Below are positions 34,683 to 43,502 of a stretch of DNA of 64,000 nucleotides, in pieces. This DNA comes from Candidatus Peregrinibacteria bacterium (lineage in GTDB: Bacteria; Patescibacteriota; Gracilibacteria; UBA1369; GCA-2718715), in assembly GCA_014240275.1 (NCBI GenBank), contig JAAZXH010000016.1, positions 41,476 to 105,475 of the forward strand. Reading direction: 5' to 3'. Positions within the stretch are counted from its first letter, which is position 1, and the number at the start of each line of letters is the position of its first letter. The notes under the pieces were generated by a model, which saw only the letters and a list, made by a program, of their open reading frames with translations, did not search any database and was not told the DNA's origin. Position numbers and translations under genes: made by a program.

Positions 34683-35360
34683 ATGTTTAATTTAGTAAGA
34701 AGAGCAGAAACTTCTAAAAATAAAGGATCAATGGCTCCAGAAGGAAAAAAAGGATTAACAGCAGCAGTCTGTGCCGCCATACTAAATATGGCAACAGGAT
34801 GCATGGAAAACATCACGCACAAAGGTGAAGAAAATTGTCCAACGGGCTACACAGAACAACTTTTTAGTATAGGACCAAAGGTTTATAACAACATACCTGA
34901 CGGCGTAACAGTGGTTAAAATTACAGAACCTAAGATAGCAGAAGCTTATAGTCGGTTTATAGGTCCATACAAAATAGGACTAGGGGAAGTAGTTTGCATT
35001 CACGAAAATCAAGTTGATGAAATAGGAGAAAAAAATCAATGTGCTGCAACTAATGGAGAGGAATTATTCTTCGACCCCAATTGTAATGGAAAAAGCATTG
35101 ATCTACTAAACCGATCAATAGACGGAGAAGTATTCGCACCAGAAGGTTTTAAAGCTCAACTAGTACTCATAAAAGAGCTCCTTTTAAATAGAGTAATTGT
35201 ACCACTTAAGCTACCTAACCGAAGTGCATTCTTATATCCTAAAGTTCCTGTAGCAGTATTTCCGGATGATCCAAATCCATTCGCAGGAACATTCGAAGAA
35301 TATATTAGTGAAAATGGTGTGGCTGGTTATATTCAAACCACTCATTCAAGCGATAATTAA
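34683..35360 (+). CDS. Lipoprotein of unknown function
   Basis: 225 residues from the ATG at 34683; an in-frame ATG at 34647 would fall in the promoter. The signal is unusual: about 22 polar and basic residues precede a hydrophobic stretch LTAAVCAAILNMATGC, giving a lipidated Cys at residue 40. The mature part has five to six cysteines (ENCPTGY, EVVCIHE, NQCAAT, DPNCNG) suggesting disulfides, and a Pro-rich C-terminus. No family recognised. The extended n-region resembles that of the lipoprotein at 5616-7010 and may mark a shared export class. A bidirectional terminator follows. Confidence 0.65.
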   Translation: MFNLVRRAETSKNKGSMAPEGKKGLTAAVCAAILNMATGCMENITHKGEENCPTGYTEQLFSIGPKVYNNIPDGVTVVKITEPKIAEAYSRFIGPYKIGLGEVVCIHENQVDEIGEKNQCAATNGEELFFDPNCNGKSIDLLNRSIDGEVFAPEGFKAQLVLIKELLLNRVIVPLKLPNRSAFLYPKVPVAVFPDDPNPFAGTFEEYISENGVAGYIQTTHSSDN

Positions 35361-35379
35361 AACCACACACCAAACTCAT

Positions 35380-35405
35380 AAAAAGAGGCTTACAAGCCTC
35401 TTTTT
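35380..35405. terminator. Bidirectional intrinsic terminator
   Basis: AAAAAGAGGCT, TACA, AGCCTCTTTTT between convergent genes; symmetric A and T flanks serve both strands. Confidence 0.9.
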
Positions 35406-35407
35406 AC

Positions 35408-36199
35408 TTATAAATCTAATTCTTTAGCTTGAGACCATAAAAGTCCAAACATTTGGTGCTGCAAGCTTGCTAAACTTTTAGATTGAATATCGATTACATG
35501 TGGTATTTCAGAGGTATTAGCCTTATAGTTGTACATATAAAACTTATCTTCCTGTAATACCAACTCACAATTGATATCCTGAAAATCATGTATCCGAAAC
35601 TGATGGTTTGGATTCACACTCAAACACTTTCTGATATATTCACGAGACAGATCATTCATTTTCCCGTTTATACAATGGATTTCTTGCACACTAGGCTTAA
35701 ATTTTTGCAACAAATCATAAAGCAAATTCAAGGTTTCATCCCCTTCAATCATTGGCCCTACAATTACCTTAACAATCGATTCCGAAGGTTTTGAAAACAG
35801 ATTCTTAAAAAAAGTAATACAATTTGACCTACCTTTATAAAAAACCACTTGAGTCACCTGTTCATTTGTATTTTGCAACAAATTCAATTCGGGCAAAACC
35901 TTATCCAATTCAAACAAATAACGTTTATTCATATAAACCCTATCCTGAAGCAATACTTTCAAAGACTCAGGTGGGTTAGCCATATAAGTATTCACCTTTG
36001 CATCAGGTAGCAATACAATCAAATTAGCAGAGACCATTTGCTCCAAGTAATCATAAGTAACTGTTCTATTTAACCTCAAAAAGACAGCCAACTTAGAAGC
36101 TTTTTTGGGACCAAATTCTAATAAATACAAATAAATCTTTAAATGCTTTTCACTCAAACCAACGTTTTTAAAGATACCAATTAATTTTTTCTGATCCAT
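35408..36199 (-). CDS. TrmB-like transcriptional regulator
   Basis: 263 residues from the ATG at 36199, chosen because the -10 ends 19 nt upstream. The N-terminal winged helix (VGLSEKHLKIYLYLLEFGPKKASKLAVFLRLNRTVTYDYLEQMVSANLI) matches the TrmB/sugar-specific regulator family. The C-terminal part resembles a phospholipase-D-like effector domain in position (VTQVVFYKGRSNCITFFKNLF) but lacks HKD motifs. TrmB proteins sense sugars in archaea and some bacteria. The target is unknown; the gene is monocistronic, convergent with the lipoprotein gene. Confidence 0.75.
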   Translation of the reverse strand: MDQKKLIGIFKNVGLSEKHLKIYLYLLEFGPKKASKLAVFLRLNRTVTYDYLEQMVSANLIVLLPDAKVNTYMANPPESLKVLLQDRVYMNKRYLFELDKVLPELNLLQNTNEQVTQVVFYKGRSNCITFFKNLFSKPSESIVKVIVGPMIEGDETLNLLYDLLQKFKPSVQEIHCINGKMNDLSREYIRKCLSVNPNHQFRIHDFQDINCELVLQEDKFYMYNYKANTSEIPHVIDIQSKSLASLQHQMFGLLWSQAKELDL

Positions 36200-36218
36200 A
36201 TTATTCATTAATCACTTA

Positions 36219-36247
36219 ATAATAACATACTTAAAACAAAATTTCAA
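36219..36247 (-). promoter_or_regulatory. Promoter of the TrmB-like gene
   Basis: Minus strand TTGAAA (36247-36242), spacer 17, TATTAT (36224-36219), 19 nt before the ATG at 36199. Confidence 0.6.
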
Positions 36248-36249
36248 AT

Positions 36250-36554
36250 TTGCATATAAAACAAAAACAAATTAATAGCTATAAATAAGACAATACCAAA
36301 TCAGCAAATTAAATCTACACTCATACTACAACAAAAAACAAGCACACAAAGCCGAGCCACACAGCAAAAACACAAAAAGTCAATAGACCGTTTTACAAAG
36401 CCTTAATTGTGTTATTTAGAGAAGAAAATCATTCAAAACTAGCCAAAACACACATAAAGCACAGAATAATCTAAACCTAAGAAAAGTTCAAACAAACAAA
36501 AATCAGATTATTATGACGATAAAGTCATCAACCGATAAACTAACTTTATACAGT
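36250..36554. other. Non-coding stretch, nothing recognised
   Basis: About 300 bases, AT-rich and rich in CA and AAC runs, with no open frame longer than about 30 codons, no hairpin with a T-run and no repeat that I could see. It separates the TrmB-like promoter from the short ORF at 36555. Confidence 0.5.
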
Positions 36555-36641
36555 TCAAATCCTAAACCAATCAATATCCGAGTGATTTTCTACTCCGTTA
36601 TCTTTTAAAAACTGTTGTCGTATAGCAGTGATTTTAGTCAT
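36555..36641 (-). CDS. Short ORF (28 aa) behind a strong promoter
   Basis: ATG at 36641 opens 28 codons to a TGA at 36555. The product begins MTKITAIRQQFLKDNG and continues with a SDIDW-containing acidic end, resembling the N-terminal helix pair of PrmC/HemK-type proteins. A near-perfect promoter is placed 21 nt upstream, the same geometry as at confirmed genes. It could be a small protein, or the surviving start of a longer gene whose body has decayed in the 300 bases downstream. Reading through the TGA adds only two codons. Confidence 0.4.
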   Translation of the reverse strand: MTKITAIRQQFLKDNGVENHSDIDWFRI

Positions 36642-36662
36642 ATATAAATTAATAATGCTTTA

Positions 36663-36690
36663 ATTATATACACGAAGTTTAAAACGTCAA
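36663..36690 (-). promoter_or_regulatory. Promoter of the short ORF at 36641
   Basis: Minus strand TTGACG (36690-36685), spacer 16, TATAAT (36668-36663), 21 nt before the ATG at 36641. Confidence 0.65.
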
Positions 36691-36707
36691 CAGCAATCTA
36701 AAATCAT

Positions 36708-38075
36708 TTACGGAGCAACAATATCCTGAAATTTCTTAAAACACTCAGCCAGCTGTGCAGCATCATTATTAAATTGCCCTTGCTTAAATGTGCTAAGCGA
36801 TTCATCGTCTTCATTTTTAACCTGAGTAAAGTCTAGACCTTTCAAAACCGCGCCAATCTGAGAAAACTCACTTAGACTAAGCTTACTTGGTTTAACACCA
36901 AGCTTTTTATAATACCACAGATCATCATCCTTCAAACCCATGTCATTAAGCAAATACATAAAATAAGAAGCAGTTTTCATCAATACCTTTCGCTCTTGAT
37001 CCCCCATTTTATTTAACATAAAATCCGCAAATGACCCAGGGAAAAAACTTAACAATGCTAAATAATAGGTATTACCTCTCAATACTTCAGTTCGCACGAA
37101 AGCCTTCAGATTAAAATTTAACATATCAGTTTTTATAGTATTTTCGGCAGCTTGTTTATCAAATACATCATACAAACTCGCTGAATCAAAAGAGTACTTT
37201 GTAGGATCAAAAATTCTTGGAATAAAATAATCATCAAAATTGATAGTTCCAACTAAATCCGTTTCACCATAAACTTCTAAGGATGGAACAGCTAGATATA
37301 AAAATTGATTATTAGGATCTGACTTCCTTTTATACACAACTTTAAAGCTAGGTTTTTGAGCATTTTTTAAAACACAAATAATCAAACTATTTAAATGGTC
37401 ATACAAATCATTGGGAGTATTAAAAAAATCAAAATCACGCAATTGCTCTCTATAACCTGTAACAGATTTAAACTGATTATAAATTTCTGATTTAAAATGA
37501 ATAGCATCATCAACCTGACCACAAAAGTGTGGATCAAATATCAAGCTATCAGACTTCACCAATTGTTCAATTTCTTTACGTGCAAAATAAATCGCCTGCA
37601 TATCCAAGGCTACACTACGCGCATCTCTTAGGTATGGTATTTTCATTACATCCTGAACCACGTCTATCTGACTCACCAAATCATAATTATCTAAATCTGG
37701 GAATACAAATTTACGAAAGTCAACAAAATTCGCAAGCAATTGATCACTTACTCCATCTAAAGCGCTTCTTTCTAATATATCTAATTCGGTCCAGAGTAGC
37801 TGAGCTTCATTTAAAGTGGATAAAATAGTTTTGGCCATCAATTTAATCTTAACAATGTCAAAATTTTGAGATTTTTTTAACTCCAAAAAATAATTTTTTA
37901 AATCATTTAATTTAGGCTGAGTAATATTATACATTAAAGATTCAAACTGGTTATTGAGCGAATCAAGCTTGTTATTTAAAACCTGAAGTGTCTCAAACCG
38001 TGGCTTAAACTTTGAAATAACAGAAAGTTCAGATTCTCCAGAACTTGGAACTAAATTTGGTACAATCTCCTGCAT
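36708..38075 (-). CDS. Unknown cytosolic protein (455 aa)
   Basis: 455 residues with no signal peptide or membrane segment. The first 130 residues look like helical bundles and coiled coil (FETLQVLNNKLDSLNNQFESL, LNDLKNYFLELKKSQNFD). The middle has beta-rich stretches (FKVVYKRKSDPNNQFLYLAVPSLEVYGETDLVGTINFDDYF), and the C-terminus is helical. No known motif. It has a well-formed promoter and is divergent from serS. Its product is probably lineage-specific. Confidence 0.7.
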   Translation of the reverse strand: MQEIVPNLVPSSGESELSVISKFKPRFETLQVLNNKLDSLNNQFESLMYNITQPKLNDLKNYFLELKKSQNFDIVKIKLMAKTILSTLNEAQLLWTELDILERSALDGVSDQLLANFVDFRKFVFPDLDNYDLVSQIDVVQDVMKIPYLRDARSVALDMQAIYFARKEIEQLVKSDSLIFDPHFCGQVDDAIHFKSEIYNQFKSVTGYREQLRDFDFFNTPNDLYDHLNSLIICVLKNAQKPSFKVVYKRKSDPNNQFLYLAVPSLEVYGETDLVGTINFDDYFIPRIFDPTKYSFDSASLYDVFDKQAAENTIKTDMLNFNLKAFVRTEVLRGNTYYLALLSFFPGSFADFMLNKMGDQERKVLMKTASYFMYLLNDMGLKDDDLWYYKKLGVKPSKLSLSEFSQIGAVLKGLDFTQVKNEDDESLSTFKQGQFNNDAAQLAECFKKFQDIVAP

Positions 38076-38095
38076 ACATTGAATTACTTCACTAC

Positions 38096-38124
38096 ACTAT
38101 AACATAAATTCAAGACAGTGTAAA
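38096..38124 (-). promoter_or_regulatory. Promoter of the 455-residue protein gene
   Basis: Minus strand TTTACA (38124-38119), spacer 17, TATAGT (38101-38096), 20 nt before the ATG at 38075. Confidence 0.6.
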
Positions 38125-38138
38125 ACAGGCAAGTACAA

Positions 38139-38168
38139 TTGACTAATCAAGCACAAAAGATGTACTAT
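38139..38168 (+). promoter_or_regulatory. Likely promoter of serS
   Basis: TTGACT (38139-38144), spacer 18, TACTAT (38163-38168), 24 nt before the ATG; an overlapping TATAAC at 38166-38171 is the alternative -10, giving 21 nt. Confidence 0.45.
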
Positions 38169-38192
38169 AACATCAACCATTAATAGTGTTAA

Positions 38193-39449
38193 ATGCTTGA
38201 TATCAAATTTATTCGTGAAAACACGGATTTAATAATTCAAAATTGCCAAGATCGTAGAACAAAAGTAGACATCCACGGTTTACTTAAATTAGACGATCAA
38301 CGTAAAACTCACCAACAATTATTAGACTCCAAAAGATCCGAACTAAAATCAAGCTCCAAATCCAAACCAACTCCAGAAAAAATTGCTCAACTTAAACAAC
38401 TCAGCCAGTCAATCAAAGAACTCGAAGAACAAGAAAGACAAATTCTAGAAAAATTCTATGATCAACTATCAAAGGTGCCAAACCTAACCCATAAAGATTC
38501 TCCTATTGGTGAAGAAGCCGACTTCAATGTCTTATACAAAAACATGGAACCTAAAAAATTCGATTTTACTCCTAAAGACCACCTAGAACTTTTTGAAAGC
38601 AAAGGTCTAGTTGATTTTAAAAGTGGTTCAAAAGTTGCAGGTCATAAAAGCTACTTTGCCAAAAATGAATTAGTCCACTTAAATAATGCTTTAATCCAAT
38701 ATGGAATTTCAGTATTAGCTAAAAATAGTATTACTGATATTTACGAAACTCCAGATTTTGCTTTAAAATCAATGCTACAAAACGCAGGATTCAACCCACG
38801 TGGTGACTCAGACGAAATCTATAACATAGAAGGAGAAGAGCTTTCTCTTATCGGTACCTCCGAAATTACAATGTTAGGTTACTACGCAAACGAAGTAGTT
38901 GATTTATCTAAAGGACCAAAAATCTTTGCCGCTATTTCTAAATGCTTCCGTAAAGAAGGCGGATCTTACGGTAGAACTTCTAAAGGACTATACCGAGTTC
39001 ACCAATTTTCAAAACTCGAAATATTTGCAATTTGTAAACCAGAAGACTCAGAACAAATTCATGAAAAAATTAAAAATATCGAACTTCAAATCGTTGACGG
39101 ACTAGAAATCCCCTACCAACTGATAGATATAGCATCCGCTGACCTTGGAGGAGCAGCATACAGAAAATACGACATCGAAGCTTACATGATAATGAAAGGT
39201 GACGAGCAAAACCAAGGAGACTACGGAGAGATAACCTCAACTTCAAACTGTCTAGATTACCAAGCACGCCGTGCAAACATTAAATACGTGGATGCAAATG
39301 GCAAAAAACAATTCGCCCACACCCTAAACGGAACTGCTATAGTTACCTCTCGGCTTCCAATTGCCCTAGCCGAAAATCACCAAGACCAAGACGGAAACAT
39401 TCACATACCAAAAGCCTTACAAGAATTTACCAAATTCAAACAAATATAA
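38193..39449 (+). CDS. serS: Seryl-tRNA synthetase
   Basis: 418 residues, full length. The N-terminal coiled-coil arm (about 30-100) binds the long variable arm of tRNA-Ser. The class II catalytic core includes motif 2 (FRKEGGSYGRTSKGLYRVHQFSKLE) and motif 3 (LNGTAIVTSRLPIALAENHQ) with the Ser-binding TSE at about 227-229. Monocistronic. Confidence 0.98.
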   Translation: MLDIKFIRENTDLIIQNCQDRRTKVDIHGLLKLDDQRKTHQQLLDSKRSELKSSSKSKPTPEKIAQLKQLSQSIKELEEQERQILEKFYDQLSKVPNLTHKDSPIGEEADFNVLYKNMEPKKFDFTPKDHLELFESKGLVDFKSGSKVAGHKSYFAKNELVHLNNALIQYGISVLAKNSITDIYETPDFALKSMLQNAGFNPRGDSDEIYNIEGEELSLIGTSEITMLGYYANEVVDLSKGPKIFAAISKCFRKEGGSYGRTSKGLYRVHQFSKLEIFAICKPEDSEQIHEKIKNIELQIVDGLEIPYQLIDIASADLGGAAYRKYDIEAYMIMKGDEQNQGDYGEITSTSNCLDYQARRANIKYVDANGKKQFAHTLNGTAIVTSRLPIALAENHQDQDGNIHIPKALQEFTKFKQI

Positions 39450-39541
39450 AACAGCAACACAAAGCCATCAAGAGTAAAGCCATTTCACTGTACAAAATTA
39501 AATAGGAATCGGTATAATTAGATTATAATTAACTACTCAAT

Positions 39542-39727
39542 ATGGAACATTTAAACGAACAAAACGTTGAAACAACACCTCAACAACATAGCGAAAAAGT
39601 AATGTTCAATATTGCATTCACCTTAGGACAAATTACCCAACTACTTACAAGCATAGAAACTAAAGTAGAACAACTAGGTAAAATAATTCCTGACGAAAAT
39701 CAAAACCCATCAGCTGAAAACAATTAA
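39542..39727 (+). CDS. Small unknown protein (61 aa)
   Basis: 61 residues: a polar Gln/Thr-rich N-terminus, then one amphipathic helix (VMFNIAFTLGQITQLLTSIETKVEQLGKII) and a polar Asn-rich tail. Two TATAAT boxes (the first ending 23 nt before the ATG) lie upstream and an intrinsic terminator follows 9 nt after the stop, so it is an independent transcription unit and probably real. No family recognised. Confidence 0.6.
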   Translation: MEHLNEQNVETTPQQHSEKVMFNIAFTLGQITQLLTSIETKVEQLGKIIPDENQNPSAENN

Positions 39728-39735
39728 GAACTTAC

Positions 39736-39763
39736 AAAGAGCCATAAAAAAGCTCTTTTTTTT
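39736..39763 (+). terminator. Intrinsic terminator
   Basis: AAAGAGC / GCTCTTT with a 9-nt loop and a run of 8-9 T, insulating the rpoB transcription unit. Confidence 0.85.
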
Positions 39764-39773
39764 ATATTTAGTA

Positions 39774-39802
39774 TTGACTTAAGGACCAATAAACAATAAA
39801 AT
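39774..39802 (+). promoter_or_regulatory. Promoter of rpoBC
   Basis: TTGACT (39774-39779), spacer 17, TAAAAT (39797-39802). Unlike most genes here it leaves a leader of about 70 nt, which contains the direct repeat GTGAGC-GCG-GTGAGC followed by a run of 7 T (to 39857), possibly a regulatory leader. Confidence 0.65.
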
Positions 39803-39878
39803 CCGTATGTTAAACCAAAGATACGATTGTGTTGTGAGCGCGGTGAGCACTTTTTTTACTCGCTAACCCCTATTACAC

Positions 39879-42800
39879 ATGGCTCAAAAAAAAGCCCCTG
39901 TGTCTGCACAAAAAATCGTAGCGAAAGTATCAAAACCTCAATCCAACCAAGTTGGTGAAAGGCTTTTTTATACTGGCTCCGAAACTGAAGCTGGACAATT
40001 GCCAGACTTAATTGGCGTCCAAAAACAAAGTTACGAACGCTTCCTGACAGAAGGTATTCAAGAATTACTAGAGGACATATCTCCTATTAGTGATTTTTCT
40101 GGCCGTAAACTTTCTCTTGAGTTCACATCTCATGAAATCGGAGAGCCAAAACATGCTCCAGATATTTGCCGCAAAAAAAACTTAACTTACGAAGCACCTC
40201 TCAAGGTACACGTACAGTTGGTTAATCAAGAAACTGGTGAAATTAAAGAACAAGATGTTTTCTTAGGTTCTATACCTTTAATGACAGACAAAGCATCGTT
40301 TATAGTAAACGGGATCGAAAGAGTTGTGGTTAATCAAATCGTAAGAGCGCCAGGCGCATTCTTTGGACTTAATCAACACGCTCCATACGCCGCAGCTAAG
40401 ATCATACCAAAACGTGGCGCATGGCTAGAATTAGAGACAGATAAAAGAGGTGTAATCAGTATCAAAGTTGATCGTAAACGTAAAATCCCAGCTACTGCTT
40501 TCTTACGTATTTTAGGTTTTGAATCTGACAAAGAAATACTCGATGAGTTTGCCAATCATGAATTTGGTAAAGAAATCAATTTTATTCAAAAAACTCTAGA
40601 CAAAGATACTTCAATCAACGCTAACGAAGCATATCAATTAATCTACAAACGTATTAGACCAGGCGATCTCGCAACAGCTGAAAACGCCAAAAACACAATT
40701 GATACGATGTTCTTCGACGTAAAAAAATACGACATGGGTAAAGTAGCGCGTTACAAACTTAACAACCGCTTTGGAATCGACACTCCAAACAACAAAGAGT
40801 TCCACGCTCTACAAAAAGATGATTTTTTACGTATTTTCCACCATCTCATCGAACTAAACCTTGAGAATGTAGGGCCTGATGACATCGACGATCTATCAAA
40901 CAGACGTATTAGAGGTGTTGGTGAATTAGTTCAAAACAAATTCCGTGTTGGCCTTCTAAGAACTGAAAGAATCATCAAAGACCGTATGACAGTTATGGAT
41001 TCTGAAACAGTAACACCAACTCAATTAGTAAATTCACGCCCAATTACAGCTGCTCTACGTGAATTCTTTGCTAACTCTCAACTTTCACAGTTCATGGATC
41101 AAACCAATCCTCTTTCAGAACTAGCCCATAAAAGACGTATCTCAGCTATGGGTCCAGGTGGACTTTCTCGTGAAAGAGCCTCATTTGATGTACGGGATGT
41201 ACACCAAACTCACTACGGAAGAATATGCCCAGTAGCTACTCCAGAAGGACCAAATATCGGTCTAGTAGTACACTTAGCCCTTTATGGTGAAGTAAACGAG
41301 TACGGATTCATCATGACTCCTTTTAGAAAAATTCAAAACACGGTTAAAAATACTCAAAAAGGTCTAATTGGCCGCATCACAAGAACAGAGCTAACAGATG
41401 GAAAAAAAATCATTGCTAAAGAAAATGAAAAAATCACTAAAGAAATAGCAGCTAAAATTAACAAGCTCAAAGACAAAGAAATTCCAGTTCGCCCATTTGT
41501 AACAGAAGAAATCGAACATTTCGATGCTGAACAAGAATCCCATCTAATTATTGCGCAAGCTAACACAGAGCTAGACGAAAACCAACAGTTTACGACTACC
41601 CGCGTGCCAACTCGTAAAAAGGGTGAAGCTATTATGTCACACATCAATGAAATCACGCATATAGAAGTATCTCCAAAACAAATCCTATCACTTTCAACCT
41701 CTCTAATTCCATTTGTAGAACACGATGATAACCACAGAGCCTTGATGGGAACAAACATGCAACGTCAAGCTGTGCCACTTATTCGACCTCAACGTCCTTT
41801 AGTTGGTACTGGTTCGGAAACAATTGCAGGTCGCAACAGTTCACACTGTGTAATCGCAGAGCAAGATGGTCAAGTTTCATACGCCGACGCTAACAGAATT
41901 ATCGCAATGTATGCCAATGGTAAAAAAATTACATACAACCTACAAAACTTCTTACGTTCTAACCAAGGAACATGTTTAAACCAGCGACCAATCGTTAAAA
42001 CAGGCGACAAATTCAAAGCCGGCGACGTACTAGCAGATGGTTCTGCCATTGAGCAAGGTGAAGTAGCCCTTGGCGCAAACCTGTTAACAGGCTACATGGC
42101 ATGGGAAGGTTACAACTTTGAAGATGCGGTAGTGATTTCAGATCGTCTAGTTAAAGACGGTGTATTTGATACAGTACATATTGAAGAATACACAATCGAC
42201 GTCCGCGATACTAAACTCGGAGTTGAAACCATCACACAGGACATTCCAAATGTTTCTGAAGCTAAATTACGCAACTTAGACGAAAACGGTATTATCCGTA
42301 TGGGTGCATCTGTTAAAGAAGGTGATCTACTAGTTGGTAAAATCACACCAAAAGGTGAAACCGAACTCACAGCTGAAGAAAGACTTCTAAGAGCAATTTT
42401 TGGAGACAAAGCACGCGACGTTAAAGATACATCACTCAAAATGCCAGGTGGATCTTACGGAAAAATTGTAGGAATTCAAATTTTTGATCGTAAAAATGGA
42501 GATGAACTACAAACCGGAGTACTCAAACAAATTCAAGTCTCCGTTGGACAAACAAGAAAAATTTCAATCGGTGATAAAATTGCCGGGCGTCACGGAAACA
42601 AAGGTGTAATTGCTAACATTGTTCCAGAAGAAGACATGCCTTACCTACCAGATGGAACTCCAATCGACATCTGCTTGAATCCTCTAGGGGTACCAGCTCG
42701 TTTGAACATTGGACAGATTCTTGAAAACCACCTAGGTCTAGTTTCCAAAACTTTAGGTACACCAATTGCAACACCAGCCCTAGAAGGTATCGATGCAATA

Positions 42801-43484
42801 ACTGTACAAAATCTACTAACTCAAAATGACCTACCTGCCGACGGTAGAATCCAATTATATAATGGTAAGACGGGAGAACCGTTTGCCAAAAAAACTACCG
42901 TTGGAGTTTCATACATCTTAAAACTTTCTCACCTTGTAGAAGACAAGATCCACGCACGTTCAATCGGTCCGTACTCTCTTGTGACGCAACAACCACTCGG
43001 TGGTAAAGCTCAAAAAGGTGGACAACGTTTCGGTGAAATGGAAGTATGGGCACTCGAAGCCTATGGTGCCTCTCACTGTCTACAAGAAATGCTAACAATC
43101 AAATCAGATGATATGTACGGTCGTGCCAAAGCATACGAGGCCATTATTAAAAATGAAAAAATCAAGAAACCAAGAACTCCAGAATCATTCAACGTATTAT
43201 TAAAAGAACTTCAAGCTCTTGGACTTAACGTTGAATTACTTGATCAAGCTGAATCAGTTGATGAGAATCCAGAAGAATTTTACTTCGAGGAAGAAGAAAA
43301 AGAAATCGACAAAGAAATTGCAACCGATCTCGAAAGTAACACACAAGACCCAAGTCCAGAAAAACCTGCAAACAGTGGAAGTGTTACCAAAGATATCGAT
43401 GCATTAATTGACACAGAAATAGTTGCAAACAACAGCACAGCAACCGAAGCTGAACCCGAAACTAATTCTGAAGAAAAACAATAA
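39879..43484 (+). CDS. rpoB: DNA-directed RNA polymerase subunit beta
   Basis: 1201 residues, complete. It has the fork and rifampicin-pocket region (SQLSQFMDQTNPLSELAHKRRISAMGPGGLSRERASFDVRDVHQTHYGRICPVATPEGPNIGL) and the C-terminal clamp contact (GGKAQKGGQRFGEMEVWALEAYGA). In the rifampicin pocket the residues FMDQ, H and R (KRR) look standard. An acidic tail of about 80 residues with several EEE and Asp runs follows the last conserved helix. First gene of the rpoB-rpoC-rpsL-rpsG-fusA-tuf block; rplJL is not upstream. Confidence 0.99.
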   Translation: MAQKKAPVSAQKIVAKVSKPQSNQVGERLFYTGSETEAGQLPDLIGVQKQSYERFLTEGIQELLEDISPISDFSGRKLSLEFTSHEIGEPKHAPDICRKKNLTYEAPLKVHVQLVNQETGEIKEQDVFLGSIPLMTDKASFIVNGIERVVVNQIVRAPGAFFGLNQHAPYAAAKIIPKRGAWLELETDKRGVISIKVDRKRKIPATAFLRILGFESDKEILDEFANHEFGKEINFIQKTLDKDTSINANEAYQLIYKRIRPGDLATAENAKNTIDTMFFDVKKYDMGKVARYKLNNRFGIDTPNNKEFHALQKDDFLRIFHHLIELNLENVGPDDIDDLSNRRIRGVGELVQNKFRVGLLRTERIIKDRMTVMDSETVTPTQLVNSRPITAALREFFANSQLSQFMDQTNPLSELAHKRRISAMGPGGLSRERASFDVRDVHQTHYGRICPVATPEGPNIGLVVHLALYGEVNEYGFIMTPFRKIQNTVKNTQKGLIGRITRTELTDGKKIIAKENEKITKEIAAKINKLKDKEIPVRPFVTEEIEHFDAEQESHLIIAQANTELDENQQFTTTRVPTRKKGEAIMSHINEITHIEVSPKQILSLSTSLIPFVEHDDNHRALMGTNMQRQAVPLIRPQRPLVGTGSETIAGRNSSHCVIAEQDGQVSYADANRIIAMYANGKKITYNLQNFLRSNQGTCLNQRPIVKTGDKFKAGDVLADGSAIEQGEVALGANLLTGYMAWEGYNFEDAVVISDRLVKDGVFDTVHIEEYTIDVRDTKLGVETITQDIPNVSEAKLRNLDENGIIRMGASVKEGDLLVGKITPKGETELTAEERLLRAIFGDKARDVKDTSLKMPGGSYGKIVGIQIFDRKNGDELQTGVLKQIQVSVGQTRKISIGDKIAGRHGNKGVIANIVPEEDMPYLPDGTPIDICLNPLGVPARLNIGQILENHLGLVSKTLGTPIATPALEGIDAITVQNLLTQNDLPADGRIQLYNGKTGEPFAKKTTVGVSYILKLSHLVEDKIHARSIGPYSLVTQQPLGGKAQKGGQRFGEMEVWALEAYGASHCLQEMLTIKSDDMYGRAKAYEAIIKNEKIKKPRTPESFNVLLKELQALGLNVELLDQAESVDENPEEFYFEEEEKEIDKEIATDLESNTQDPSPEKPANSGSVTKDIDALIDTEIVANNSTATEAEPETNSEEKQ

Positions 43485-43502
43485 AACAAATAATTACAAA
43501 CT

